Shown piece by piece: positions 26,232-35,525 of a stretch of DNA of 64,000 bases. The position numbers and the translations under genes are program-made. Position 1 is the stretch's first letter. Each line of letters begins with the position of its first letter. The notes below the pieces were generated by a model. That model was not told where the DNA came from, did not search any database, and saw only the letters and a program-made list of their open reading frames with translations. The DNA is from Dyella amyloliquefaciens. GTDB lineage: Bacteria; Pseudomonadota; Gammaproteobacteria; Xanthomonadales; Rhodanobacteraceae. The stretch is from NCBI RefSeq assembly GCF_004296575.1, contig NZ_SAYT01000002.1, positions 549,313 to 613,312 on the forward strand, written 5' to 3'.

Positions 26232-27158
26232 TCAACGACCCTGGCGCGCTTGCGCTTCGGCGCGGATCGCGTCGGCGTGCTCGATCAGGTCGCGACGCTC
26301 GAGCGCGAAGACGCCCATCGCGCCGACCTTGAACTCGATCCACACGAACGGCACCTGGGGCATCAGCTCGACCAGCGCGCGCTCGCTTTCGCCCACTTCG
26401 ACGATCAGCAGGCCGTCTTCGGTGAGGTAGTCCGCTGCTTCGTCGAGCATGCGGAAGCAGATGTCCAGGCCGTCCTCGCCCGAGGTGAGGCCGAGCTTCG
26501 GCTCATGACTGTACTCGCCCGGCAGCGCGGCGTATTCGTCCTCGGTGACATACGGCGGGTTCGACACGATCAGGTCGTAGCGACGGCCCGCGAGGCCGTT
26601 GAACAGGTCGGACTTGATCGCCTCGACGCGACCCTCGACGTGCTGAAACGCGATGTTCTCGCGCGCCAGCGACAGCGCCTCATCACTGATGTCGACGATG
26701 TCGACCTGCCAGTCGGGGTTGTACTCCGCCATGGCGATACCGATGCAGCCCGAACCCGTGCACAGGTCCAGCGCACGCTCGACGTGGCGGTGGTCGAGCC
26801 ACGGCTGGAAGCCCGACTCGATCAGCTCGGCGATCGGCGACCGCGGCACCAGGGCGCGGCGGTCGCTCTTGAACTTCAGGCCCGCGAACCAGGTTTCGCC
26901 AACGAGGTAGGCCACCGGCAGGCGCTCGGTGACGCGGCGCTCGATCAGCGCCAGCACGCGCTCGCGCTCCTCGCCGGTGAGCTTGCCTGCGCCATAGGCC
27001 GGCGGGATATCCGGCGGCAGGTGCAGGCTGGCCAGCACCAGGTGGGTGGCCTCGTCGATCGGGTTGTCGTGGCTGTGCCCGAAGGTAAGGCCTGCCGCGG
27101 AGAAGCGGCTGGCGCCGTAACGGATGAAGTCGATGATCGAGGCGAGTTCGTGGGTCAC
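26232..27158 (-). CDS. prmB: Ribosomal protein uL3 glutamine methyltransferase
   Basis: A 308-residue SAM-dependent methyltransferase that methylates a glutamine of ribosomal protein L3. The SAM motif is ALDLCTGSGCIGIAMAEY, and the glutamine-methylase signature NPPY lies in LIVSNPPYVTEDEY. The N-terminal region (FIRYGASRFSAAGLTFGHS) is of the PrmB rather than the PrmC type. GTG start. It heads the aroC-side gene group and is divergent from psd. Confidence 0.93.
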   Translation of the reverse strand: MTHELASIIDFIRYGASRFSAAGLTFGHSHDNPIDEATHLVLASLHLPPDIPPAYGAGKLTGEERERVLALIERRVTERLPVAYLVGETWFAGLKFKSDRRALVPRSPIAELIESGFQPWLDHRHVERALDLCTGSGCIGIAMAEYNPDWQVDIVDISDEALSLARENIAFQHVEGRVEAIKSDLFNGLAGRRYDLIVSNPPYVTEDEYAALPGEYSHEPKLGLTSGEDGLDICFRMLDEAADYLTEDGLLIVEVGESERALVELMPQVPFVWIEFKVGAMGVFALERRDLIEHADAIRAEAQARQGR

Positions 27159-27252
27159 GGCGGCTTGTCAGGCTTCAGGGGGCCGCCAAGTATAGCCGGA
27201 GCCGGGCCGTCACCCAGGCGTAATCATCCCGCGCTTCGTTCATACTTGCCGG

Positions 27253-28098
27253 ATGACCTTCAACGTACTCCTCCAATACATCCTTCCCCACCGCGCCCTG
27301 TCGCGGGTGGTCTACTGGGCCACGCGCTGGACGTTCAAGCCGTGGAAGGACTTCCTGATCAGTACGATCGTGCGCAACTACCAGGTCAACATGGCCGAGG
27401 CCGCGCAGCCCGATCCGCTGGCCTACCAGCATTTCAATGCGTTCTTCACGCGCAAGCTGCGGCCCGACGCGCGACAGGCCGACGCCGATCCTGCCGCCGT
27501 GCTCTCGCCGGCCGACGGCAAGATCAGCCAGATGGGCCGCATCGTCGAGGGCCGCATCTTCCAGGCCAAGGGCCAGGAGTACACGGCTGCCGAACTGCTG
27601 GGCGACGAGGCCAGCGCCGCGCCGTACCGCAACGGCAGCTTCGCCACCATCTACCTGTCGCCGCGCGACTATCACCGCGTGCACATGCCCTTGAAGGGAA
27701 CGCTCAGGGAAACCGTGCACGTGCCCGGCCGCATCTTCAGCGTGGCACCGTTTGCGGTGAAAGCGATTCCCCGCCTGTTCGCCCGCAACGAGCGCCTCGT
27801 CTGCCACTTCGACGGCGAGCACGGCCCGTTCGTGGCGGTGATGGTCGGCGCCATCCTGGTGTCCAGCGTGGCCACCGTATGGGACGGCCTGGTGATTCCG
27901 CCGTATGCGTCATCGATCCGCCGCAAGTCCTTCTCCGGACAGAACATTACGCTCGAGCGCTTTGCCGAGATGGCGCGCTTCAACATGGGTTCCACGGTGA
28001 TCCTGCTGTTCCCGGAGGGCATGGCCGAGCTTGACCCGCTGCCCCCGCAGCAGGCAGTCAAGGTGGGGCAGCGCCTGGGCATGCAGCTCAAAGGGTGA
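27253..28098 (+). CDS. psd: Phosphatidylserine decarboxylase proenzyme
   Basis: A 281-residue inner-membrane-associated enzyme that makes phosphatidylethanolamine from phosphatidylserine. The proenzyme self-cleaves before Ser247 in [10 protein letters not shown] (the LGST-type motif, here MGST) to create the pyruvoyl cofactor. The PADGKI stretch and [12 protein letters not shown] are conserved. Length is close to E. coli Psd. It is divergent from prmB with 94 bases between. Confidence 0.96.
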   Translation: MTFNVLLQYILPHRALSRVVYWATRWTFKPWKDFLISTIVRNYQVNMAEAAQPDPLAYQHFNAFFTRKLRPDARQADADPAAVLSPADGKISQMGRIVEGRIFQAKGQEYTAAELLGDEASAAPYRNGSFATIYLSPRDYHRVHMPLKGTLRETVHVPGRIFSVAPFAVKAIPRLFARNERLVCHFDGEHGPFVAVMVGAILVSSVATVWDGLVIPPYASSIRRKSFSGQNITLERFAEMARFNMGSTVILLFPEGMAELDPLPPQQAVKVGQRLGMQLKG

Positions 28099-28105
28099 CC
28101 CTCAT

Positions 28106-28125
28106 GGCGTCAAATTATTGACGCC
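28106..28125. promoter_or_regulatory. Perfect palindrome downstream of psd
   Basis: GGCGTCAA-ATTA-TTGACGCC is a perfect 8-bp inverted repeat 8 bases after the psd stop codon and 122 bases before the next gene. The preceding GGGTGACCC is a second short palindrome. There is no T-tract, so an operator or a weak 3'-end hairpin are both possible. Confidence 0.45.
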
Positions 28126-28246
28126 CAGGGTGACGCGTTTCGTCGTTTTGTGACGATTTTGGCGCAACGCCTCCTCGGGGATGGCTAAGCTCGCTGCCGG
28201 CGCCGCAACGAGCGGATGCCAGCCCAGGCCAGCCCGAGGAGCATCC

Positions 28247-28681
28247 ATGCGCATTGTCACCCGCCTCATCGCCATGAGCCGCGCCCGCCAGCTGGCCCGC
28301 CAGCTCCGCGAGATCGAACGCAGCGTCCATGCGCTACCCAAGCGCACGCGTGCCCGACTCGGCACCATGGCCTTGCGGGAGATTGGGCAAGCTTCGCGTT
28401 CCGAATTCCCCCACCTTTACGGCACGGCCCCGGAAGAGCGTTACCTGCCGTGGGGCCAGGGCACCGATATCGGCTTTGCCCGCGCCCGTTCGGACAACCC
28501 CGAGGTCTCGATGCGCGGCATCGCCCTGTGGCTGGCCGTGGCCTATCACGAAACCAAGGACACTCCGCACGCCAACCTGCGCCCGCAGCATCGCGAACTG
28601 ATGCGCCTGCTGCGCGAGCTGAAGGAAGCGCACCGCGGAGATTCGCCGCAGACCTGGATGCAGGCCACCGCAGCCGCCTGA
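28247..28681 (+). CDS. Conserved-looking protein of unknown function
   Basis: A 144-residue basic, soluble protein with an Arg-rich N-terminal helix (RLIAMSRARQLARQLREIER), a central segment with YLPWGQGTDIGFARARS, and a C-terminal helix. It has a strong ribosome-binding site (GAGGAG) before the ATG at 28247 and ends in a good terminator, so it is very likely expressed as a single-gene unit. I do not recognise a family. No signal peptide, membrane segment or metal motif is visible. Confidence 0.75.
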   Translation: MRIVTRLIAMSRARQLARQLREIERSVHALPKRTRARLGTMALREIGQASRSEFPHLYGTAPEERYLPWGQGTDIGFARARSDNPEVSMRGIALWLAVAYHETKDTPHANLRPQHRELMRLLRELKEAHRGDSPQTWMQATAAA

Positions 28682-28702
28682 ACACCGCCCGTGGAAGAAG
28701 GA

Positions 28703-28734
28703 ACGCCGCCCTCAGGGGCGGCGTTCTTTTTTGC
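28703..28734 (+). terminator. Rho-independent terminator
   Basis: GAACGCCGC-CCTCAGGG-GCGGCGTTC followed by six T residues, just after the 28247-28681 gene. It is convergent with mltD, which ends 20 bases further on. Confidence 0.92.
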
Positions 28735-28753
28735 AGCCTTGGCCAGGCAAGCC

Positions 28754-30259
28754 TCAGCGGCAGCTCGGCACCTTCAACGACTGGCCCGGCTTGATGTGCT
28801 GGTGGTTGAGGCCATTCATTTCGGCCACTTCCTGCACCGAGGTGCAGCCCAGCTTGTTGACGATGCTGGTGAGGGTGTCGCCACGCCGCACCGTATAGCT
28901 GCGGGTCTTGCCGCTGCTGGACGAACGCGAGGGCGAAGAAGCCGGAGGCGGAGGCGGCGGTGGCACCACCGGCAACACGGCGGTGTGCAGGTCGTTGGCA
29001 AGGATCGGCCACGGACCGTCGGTGCAACGTGCCTCGTAAGGCTTCTCCAGCACCTTCGGCACCATCACACGCACGCCGGTCGGCTGGCTGACCTGGGGGT
29101 CGAGCCGCGGATTGAGATTGCGCAAGGTACGGAACCAGCCGTCACTCATGCCAGCGGCCGAACCCAGGCACACGGTCAGCTCGGTCAGCGATGCCGGGCG
29201 CTTGAGCACGATGCTGCCCGGCGCACCGTCCACGCGGGGGAAGCGCAGGTTGTAGCTCTCCGGATGCAGGAACAGCCACGCGGCTGCCAGCACGGACGGC
29301 ACGTAGTCGCGCGTTTCCTGCGAGAGCTGGTTGTAGATGGTCGGGTCGTACAGGCTCACCGAGGTGTTGTCGCCCACCATGCGGCGCATGCGCCCCTCGC
29401 CGCCGTTGTAGGCGGCCAGGGTCAACTCGAGATTGTTGTTGAAGGCGCGCAGTTGCTCGTCCATGTACTCCGCATTGGCGCGCGCCGATGCAGCGGGATC
29501 GAAGCGCGAATCGAAGCCGTCCTCGGTGGTGAGGCCGAAGCGCAAACCGGTGGCATACATGAACTGCAGCGGGCCCGCCGCGCCGGAACGCGATACCGCA
29601 TGCACCTTGCCGCCGGATTCCTTGGCGAGGATGCCGAACAGCAGCGCCTCGGGCAGATCCGCCTTCTGGTATTCCGGCCACATCTGGTAACGCAGGAACT
29701 GGTAGTTGATGTAGGCGTCCATGAGATTGCCGCGCCACTGCGTCAACCACATCTCCAGCGCCGCCTTCACCGGACCGTTCATCGCGATCAGCTGGGACAG
29801 CTGCTGCCCCCGCAACAGCGTCACGCTGCGCTGGGCCTCGGGCAGGCTGGCCGCACCGGTCTTGCCGCTTTCGCTGCCTTCGGGCACTTCATCGCCCATG
29901 GCACCCAGATCATCGCCCAGCGCGAAGTTGCCGTCCTTCAGACGCAGCAGTCGATCGAACACCGAGAAGAAGCGCTGCGAATCGCAACCCGGCGTGCTCG
30001 GGCAATGCGCGGCGGCACTCTTCAACTGGTCCAGCGATGCATCGAGCGTCTGCTGCGCAGCCTGGGTGTTGCCGGCGCGCGTCTGCGCCACGGCGTTTTC
30101 ATAGCCACGGCTGGCCTGGTCGAGTTGTGTGTAGAGCTGGTTGGCCTCAGGCGTGGGCTTCGGCTTGGCACCACCACCGCTCGCGCAGGCGGCAAGCAGC
30201 AAGGTTGCGCCGGCGAGGGGGACCAGGCGCAGGGAGCGACGAAATGCGGGGGAAACCAT
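28754..30259 (-). CDS. mltD: Membrane-bound lytic murein transglycosylase D
   Basis: A 501-residue outer-membrane lipoprotein that cleaves peptidoglycan to anhydro-muropeptides. The lipobox is LLAAC at residues 21-25. The SLT domain spans about 205-330, with the catalytic Glu in LAKESGGK and with AAYNGGEGRM. A Pro/Ser linker leads to one C-terminal LysM domain at about 455-500 (YTVRRGDTLTSIVNKLG). E. coli MltD has two LysM domains, so this protein has a shorter wall-binding region. It has no close partner genes and is divergent from the DUF853 ATPase. Confidence 0.93.
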   Translation of the reverse strand: MVSPAFRRSLRLVPLAGATLLLAACASGGGAKPKPTPEANQLYTQLDQASRGYENAVAQTRAGNTQAAQQTLDASLDQLKSAAAHCPSTPGCDSQRFFSVFDRLLRLKDGNFALGDDLGAMGDEVPEGSESGKTGAASLPEAQRSVTLLRGQQLSQLIAMNGPVKAALEMWLTQWRGNLMDAYINYQFLRYQMWPEYQKADLPEALLFGILAKESGGKVHAVSRSGAAGPLQFMYATGLRFGLTTEDGFDSRFDPAASARANAEYMDEQLRAFNNNLELTLAAYNGGEGRMRRMVGDNTSVSLYDPTIYNQLSQETRDYVPSVLAAAWLFLHPESYNLRFPRVDGAPGSIVLKRPASLTELTVCLGSAAGMSDGWFRTLRNLNPRLDPQVSQPTGVRVMVPKVLEKPYEARCTDGPWPILANDLHTAVLPVVPPPPPPPASSPSRSSSSGKTRSYTVRRGDTLTSIVNKLGCTSVQEVAEMNGLNHQHIKPGQSLKVPSCR

Positions 30260-30419
30260 GGACGACTTCGCTGTCGGATCAGTTGACGGACCTTACTGCG
30301 CATCGCCCCGGCGACTCAACCGATCCGATGCGCTCACGCTGCGACAGATACCTACACACGAGCGTGCCCGGGGCGAGTTCGCGTGGCTACAATCGAGCGG
30401 CCACAAGAGGACGGAACCC

Positions 30420-31928
30420 ATGACTGACATCCTGATCGGCCGCAACGACAGCACCAGCGTGTGCCTGGACCCGCACTACGGCAATCGTCACGGCATGATC
30501 GCGGGCGCTACCGGCACCGGCAAATCGGTGTCGCTGATGGTGCTGGCTGAGGGCTTCTCGAAGCTCGGCGTGCCCTGCTTCCTGGCCGATGCCAAGGGTG
30601 ATCTGGCCGGCCTGTCGATGCCTGCCGGCGAACCGGGCGACAAGCTGCAGGCGCGCCTGGCCAAGCTGCAGCTCAACGACTGGAAGCCGCAGGCCAATCC
30701 GGTGATCTTCTGGGATATCTACGGCAAGCTCGGCCATCCCGTGCGCGCCACCATCAGCGAGATGGGACCAACGCTGCTGGGTCGCATCCTCGAGCTCAAC
30801 GACACGCAGGAAGGCGTGCTCGAAGTGATCTTCAAGGTGGCCGACGACCAGGGCTGGCTGCTGCTCGATCTGGCCGATCTGCGCGCCATGCTCGGCTTTG
30901 CCAGTGAGAACGCAAAGGACATCTCCAGCCACTATGGCCTGATCAGCACGCAGAGCATCGCGGCCATCCAGCGCGCGCTGCTCAAACTGGAGCAGGACGG
31001 CGCCGATCAGTTCTTCGGCGAGCCGGCACTGGAGCTCTCCGACCTGATGCGCCAGGACATGAGCGGACGCGGCGTGATCAACATCCTCGCCGCCGACCAG
31101 CTGATCCTCAAGCCGCGCCTGTATTCCACTTTCCTGCTGTGGCTGCTGTCGGAACTGTTCGAACAGTTGCCCGAAGTGGGTGACCTCGACCAGCCCAAGC
31201 TGGTGTTCTTCTTCGACGAAGCGCACCTGTTGTTCGACGACGCGCCGCCAGCCTTGCTGCAGCGCGTGGAACAGGTGGTGCGCCTGGTCCGTTCCAAGGG
31301 CGTGGGCGTGTATTTCTGTTCGCAGAACCCGGACGACGTGCCCGGCAACATTCTCGGCCAGCTCGGCAATCGCGTGCAGCATGCTCTGCGCGCCTTCACG
31401 CCACGCGACCAGAAGGCGGTGAAAGCCGCCGCCGAAACGTTTGTGGCCAATCCGAAGATCAACGTGGCGGAAGCGATCACCCAGCTTGCCGTCGGCGAGG
31501 CTCTCGCTTCGACACTGCGCGATGGTGGCGTGCCCTCGCCTGTCGAGCGCGTGCTGGTGACCTCGCCCACCGCGCGCATCGGCGCGATCACCGACGCGGA
31601 GCGCAGCACCGTGCGCCAGCGCTCTCCGGTGGGCGCCAAATACGACACGGCCGTCAATCGCGAATCCGCCGCCGAAATGCTCGCCAAACGCGCCAGCGAG
31701 AAAGCCGCCGATCCCCAGGTCGTCGCGAAACGCGGTTCGACCGATGCATCCACCGAAAAGCAGGGACCGGACTGGACCGATGCGGTGAAGGACGCGTTGC
31801 TCGGCACCAGTCGTCGCCAGGGCATGATCGAGGCGATGGCGAAATCCGCCAGCCGCGCGGTGGGCTCGAAGCTTGGGCAGCAGATCGTGCGCGGCGTACT
31901 GGGTGGCATCTTTGGCGGCAAGCGATGA
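30420..31928 (+). CDS. DUF853 / HerA-like ATPase (YjgR family)
   Basis: A 502-residue cytoplasmic ATPase of the HerA/FtsK-related fold. Walker A is GATGTGKS at residues 29-36. Walker B is LVFFFDEAH with D266 and E267. A sensor-like stretch SKGVGVYFCSQNPDD follows, and the conserved C-terminus ends SKLGQQIVRGVLGGIFGG. These mark the DUF853 (YjgR) family, whose biological role is unknown; HerA relatives translocate DNA. I chose the ATG at 30420, where the family N-terminus (ILIGRN) begins. A membrane protein follows 62 bases downstream. Confidence 0.9.
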   Translation: MTDILIGRNDSTSVCLDPHYGNRHGMIAGATGTGKSVSLMVLAEGFSKLGVPCFLADAKGDLAGLSMPAGEPGDKLQARLAKLQLNDWKPQANPVIFWDIYGKLGHPVRATISEMGPTLLGRILELNDTQEGVLEVIFKVADDQGWLLLDLADLRAMLGFASENAKDISSHYGLISTQSIAAIQRALLKLEQDGADQFFGEPALELSDLMRQDMSGRGVINILAADQLILKPRLYSTFLLWLLSELFEQLPEVGDLDQPKLVFFFDEAHLLFDDAPPALLQRVEQVVRLVRSKGVGVYFCSQNPDDVPGNILGQLGNRVQHALRAFTPRDQKAVKAAAETFVANPKINVAEAITQLAVGEALASTLRDGGVPSPVERVLVTSPTARIGAITDAERSTVRQRSPVGAKYDTAVNRESAAEMLAKRASEKAADPQVVAKRGSTDASTEKQGPDWTDAVKDALLGTSRRQGMIEAMAKSASRAVGSKLGQQIVRGVLGGIFGGKR

Positions 31929-31990
31929 ATCGCCATCGCATGACGCAACGTGTACTTCCATCGATGACCAGCCATGACTGAGAGTTACTG

Positions 31991-33250
31991 ATGCCGCGCG
32001 TCGCCACCGTCTCGTCCGACACGCCCTTCAGCGAGCGCTTCGTGGCGGGCTTCGGCTATCCGTTGCGCGGTGGCAGCCTGGCCACCTGCGCCGCGCTGGC
32101 GCTGGCCCACTACCTGGTGATCCTGCCGTCCTACATCGGCATTTTCGCCAGCTTTGCGCTGTGGGCGGCCACGTGGCGTTACGCGGCCACCTGCCTGCTG
32201 CACACCGCCAACGGCTACGCCGATCCTCCTGATATCGGCGTGGACAGCAATCCCTCCGCCGGCAATGGTCTCACCGCCATCCACCTGTTCGCCGTCGCGC
32301 TCTGCTTCGTGAGCAGCGTGTTCTATCCGCCGGCCCTGTGGCCGCTGGTGCTGCTGTTTGCGATCACCCTGCCCGCCATCGACATGTCGCTCGCCTTCGA
32401 CGGCAGCATGGAAGTGGCGATGAGCCCGGTGAACTGGTGGGAGGTGATGCGCCGGTTCGGCAGTTCGTATCTGATTCCGGTGGGACTGAACCTGGCCACC
32501 GGCGTGCTGATCATCCTGGCTTCACTGGCGACGGCATTCCTGCCGAAGCTGCTGTCGCTGCCGCTGTTCGCCTTCGCCTATACCTACCTGATCATCCTCA
32601 ACCTGCATCTGATGGGCGCGATGATCCACCAGCGCCACGAGAGCTTCGGCATCGAGCCTGAGGCCGAGGAGCTCGTGCGCGAAGGTGGTTACGACGAAGA
32701 CACGCAATTGCTGGAACAGGTGAAGGCCGTCGCCTCCACCGATCGTCGCGCGGCCATCGGCATGCTGGTGACGCGCATGCAGGGTCGCAGCGCGCCCGTG
32801 CCGATGCACCAGGCCTATCGAGAACTGCTGCGCCAGGAGGGCTTGCGCGATGGCCTGCTGGAGCATGGACACATCTGGACGGCCGTGCTGCTGGCCAACA
32901 ACGAGCCGCGCCGCGCGCTCGGACTGGTCCAGGAATGCATGGAGATCGACCCCGCCTTCCTGCCGGATGCTCCCGAGCATGCGGGCCTGCTCGCTGATCA
33001 GGCCGCGCGTGCGGGCATGACGCGCCTGGCCCTCAAGCTCTGCCGTGGCTACCTCGCCCACTGGCCGCGTTCACCGGACGCGCCACGCATCGGGCTGCTC
33101 GCTGCACGTCTACTGGGTGATGAACTCGACCAGCGCGCCGAGGCGGTCGTACTGCTGGGCAAGCTGGCCGCGGCGTGGCCCGAACATCCCCTGCGCAAGG
33201 ATATCGACACCCTGGCCCAACGCCTGCAACAGCAACCCAGGCCGGCCTGA
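31991..33250 (+). CDS. Polytopic membrane protein with TPR-like C-terminal region, function unknown
   Basis: A 419-residue protein. The first ~215 residues hold about six hydrophobic segments (roughly 30-60, 95-130, 155-180, 185-210). Residues 225-415 are soluble, helical and Leu/Ala/Arg-rich, with TPR-like pairs (RRALGLVQECMEIDPAFLPD, then MTRLALKLCRGYLAHWP). This suggests an inner-membrane scaffold. I recognise no enzyme motif. It lies between the DUF853 ATPase and greB on the same strand; whether it works with the ATPase is unknown. Confidence 0.8.
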   Translation: MPRVATVSSDTPFSERFVAGFGYPLRGGSLATCAALALAHYLVILPSYIGIFASFALWAATWRYAATCLLHTANGYADPPDIGVDSNPSAGNGLTAIHLFAVALCFVSSVFYPPALWPLVLLFAITLPAIDMSLAFDGSMEVAMSPVNWWEVMRRFGSSYLIPVGLNLATGVLIILASLATAFLPKLLSLPLFAFAYTYLIILNLHLMGAMIHQRHESFGIEPEAEELVREGGYDEDTQLLEQVKAVASTDRRAAIGMLVTRMQGRSAPVPMHQAYRELLRQEGLRDGLLEHGHIWTAVLLANNEPRRALGLVQECMEIDPAFLPDAPEHAGLLADQAARAGMTRLALKLCRGYLAHWPRSPDAPRIGLLAARLLGDELDQRAEAVVLLGKLAAAWPEHPLRKDIDTLAQRLQQQPRPA

Positions 33251-33316
33251 GTCACCTCGCATCATGTGGCCCTCGATAGAATGGGCCTTCGAACGCTGCA
33301 CTACGGACGTACCGAG

Positions 33317-33814
33317 ATGACCCGCTGGCGACCGCCTGCCCTCCACTCCACTTCCATCATCACTCGCGAAGGCTTCGAAAAGCTGAAGGCGGAGCTCGAC
33401 CACCTGTGGCATACGCTGCGTCCCGAAGTGGTCAAGGCCCTCGCCGCGGCGGCCGCCGAAGGCGATCGCTCGGAGAACGCCGAATACACCTACCGCAAGA
33501 AGCAGCTCGGTGAGATCGATCGCCGCGTGCGCTACCTGAGCAAGCGCATCCCCTCGCTGAAAGTCGCCGAAGGCGCGCCTGCGGATCGCGAAGCGGTGTT
33601 CTTCGGCGCCAGCATCGAACTGGAGAACATCGCGTCCGGTGAGAGCGTGACCTATCGCATCGTCGGTCCCGACGAGACCGACGCGCGACTGGGATGGATC
33701 AGCATCGATTCGCCGCTCGCGCGCGCCGCGCTCAAGAAGCGCCTCGACGATGAATTCGAGGCGGAACTGCCCGGCGGGCTCACGCGCTTCGCGATCGTGG
33801 CCGTGAACTACTGA
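33317..33814 (+). CDS. greB: Transcription elongation factor GreB
   Basis: A 165-residue factor that binds RNA polymerase and stimulates cleavage of backtracked transcripts. The N-terminal coiled coil contains [21 protein letters not shown], with the acidic tip needed for cleavage. The RVRYLSKR segment is of the GreB rather than the GreA type. The C-terminal FKBP-like domain follows. The ATG at 33317 gives the normal length; an upstream in-frame start would add 17 residues not typical of the family. Confidence 0.93.
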   Translation: MTRWRPPALHSTSIITREGFEKLKAELDHLWHTLRPEVVKALAAAAAEGDRSENAEYTYRKKQLGEIDRRVRYLSKRIPSLKVAEGAPADREAVFFGASIELENIASGESVTYRIVGPDETDARLGWISIDSPLARAALKKRLDDEFEAELPGGLTRFAIVAVNY

Positions 33815-33830
33815 AGCAACCTGGCCGGCA

Positions 33831-34322
33831 TTACTCGCCGTGCAGCAGCGCGGCGATCTGCCCGCGATGCGAGTCGACGAAGCGCAGGTTGTCCGGGTTG
33901 ACCCAGACCTTGTTCATGTTGTTCGACAACGCGGGATCTTCGCGCGCCTGTGCCGCCATCACCGCATTCATCAACGCGATGTTGGCGACGATGAATTCGC
34001 GGGGCGTAAAGCCGTACTTCTTCACCAATGCCGGAATCCGCGCGTCACTGGCCATGGCCTGCGCCGCCAGGTCATCCAGGCTGTGCACCTTGGTCGGGTC
34101 CGGCGCGCCCTGCGGCGGGATGCCGGTGGCCCGCGCCTCGCGCGTTGCCGCGGCAAGACGATTGAACACATCGTCATTGAGCGTGTAGTTCTTGATCTGC
34201 TGCTTGTCTGACTCAGGCAGCCCCGTAGGTGCGAGCTGCGCGTGCGCCAGGGGCACGATGCCCAACAGCAAGGCCAGCATGCCCAGCTGGCAGCGGCGCA
34301 GGAAACGATCGAAAGCGGGCAT
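33831..34322 (-). CDS. Secreted protein of unknown function
   Basis: A 163-residue protein with a signal peptide (residues 1-29, cleavage near AHA-QLA) and a helical mature part ending in a conserved-looking NPDNLRFVDSHRGQIAALL. The ATG at 34322 has GGAGAG upstream. I do not recognise a named family. It is convergent with greB and lies downstream of the PhnD-like gene on the same strand, 69 bases away. Confidence 0.75.
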   Translation of the reverse strand: MPAFDRFLRRCQLGMLALLLGIVPLAHAQLAPTGLPESDKQQIKNYTLNDDVFNRLAAATREARATGIPPQGAPDPTKVHSLDDLAAQAMASDARIPALVKKYGFTPREFIVANIALMNAVMAAQAREDPALSNNMNKVWVNPDNLRFVDSHRGQIAALLHGE

Positions 34323-34391
34323 GAAACTCTCCGGGCAGACCGGCGTTGCCGGCGAAAGCAGCACCCTAGCATCCTGCGCTTGAATGACGGC

Positions 34392-35438
34392 TCAGTGCCG
34401 CAGCAGCAGGTGCACGGCCTTCTGGTAATCCGCGTCGATCTGCTTCAGGCGGGCGTTCCGGGCCTGCTCGCTGACCCAGCGACCGTTGCGGGCCTGCTCG
34501 CGCAGGAGCTGGAATTCCATGTCGATGAAGGGCTTGAGCACGCTTTCATCGGCGGCATCGAAGCCGGCCAGGTCCGGAATGCGAGCGAGATTGGTCCGCT
34601 CGCGCTCACCCGCCGCGCCCGGGGCATGCCCGTAGTCGCGCATGAAGGCGATCAGCTGACTGCGCAACGGCTCAGGCATGCCATCGCGGACCACCAGCAC
34701 GCCGGAAGGAATCAGGGACGACTTCCAGATCACCCGGATGTGCGTCGCCTCGTTGGGAAAATTGCGGCGAAACAGATCCAGATCCGGGTTATTGCAGGTC
34801 GCCACGTCGACTTCGCCGTTGACCACCGCCAGCGCGTTGTTCTGGTGATTGGCCACGCGCACATTGGAGAAGAAGGTGTCCGAGTTGAGCCCTTGCGACG
34901 CGAACACCTGCGCCTCGGGCGCGACATACCCCGTCACCGACAGCGGCTCGCCGCGACCGTAACGCCAATGCCCCGGCTTCGCGAGCATATCCTTGAGATC
35001 GTGGATGGGGCTGTCGGAGCGAACGATCAGCATCGCGACATTGCCCTTCACGCCATCGCTGCGAACGAACTGAGCCACCACGCGCATGTGCTGGTGCTGC
35101 ACGGCCTCGGTGGCGAGTCGTCCCGAGAGAAAGGCGATATCCACGCGCTTCTCGGCGATCGCACCGGAGAGCCCTGCGTAACTGCTGACGGATACGGTAT
35201 CGACAGGATGTCCCAGCCGCTTGTCCAGGTCTTCCAGCAATGGCCGCCACTGCTCGCGCGATTCGGCTGCACTCCCGATCGGCAGGATGCCGAAATGAAT
35301 GGCTATCGACGGCGCTTTCGTCCCCGCGCCATCATCGGCTATCGAAGGGACGGCGCCAAGCAACAAGCCGACCAGCACGCCAAATCCCAGCAGGCGTTGC
35401 AGTCTCTCCCCAAAGCGCGTCCGACCAGCCTTTTCCAT
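34392..35438 (-). CDS. PhnD-like phosphate/phosphonate-type substrate-binding protein (orphan)
   Basis: A 348-residue periplasmic binding protein of the PhnD/PtxB superfamily. It has a signal peptide (about residues 1-35), then FGILPIGSAAESREQWRPLL, VSSYAGLSGAIAEKRVDIAFL and a GRGEPLSVTGY region, typical of the two-lobed fold. In transport systems such proteins deliver phosphonate or phosphite to an ABC importer. Here no ABC ATPase or permease is adjacent, so it may be a sensor or scavenging receptor, or pair with a transporter elsewhere. A secreted protein gene follows on the same strand. Confidence 0.82.
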   Translation of the reverse strand: MEKAGRTRFGERLQRLLGFGVLVGLLLGAVPSIADDGAGTKAPSIAIHFGILPIGSAAESREQWRPLLEDLDKRLGHPVDTVSVSSYAGLSGAIAEKRVDIAFLSGRLATEAVQHQHMRVVAQFVRSDGVKGNVAMLIVRSDSPIHDLKDMLAKPGHWRYGRGEPLSVTGYVAPEAQVFASQGLNSDTFFSNVRVANHQNNALAVVNGEVDVATCNNPDLDLFRRNFPNEATHIRVIWKSSLIPSGVLVVRDGMPEPLRSQLIAFMRDYGHAPGAAGERERTNLARIPDLAGFDAADESVLKPFIDMEFQLLREQARNGRWVSEQARNARLKQIDADYQKAVHLLLRH

Positions 35439-35525
35439 GCCCGTTCCCCAGCGCCCTGCTGACTGGCTTTTTAGCGCGATTGCGGACCCACCGCAATTTC
35501 AAAGATGCCGGGGGTGATGCACCCA

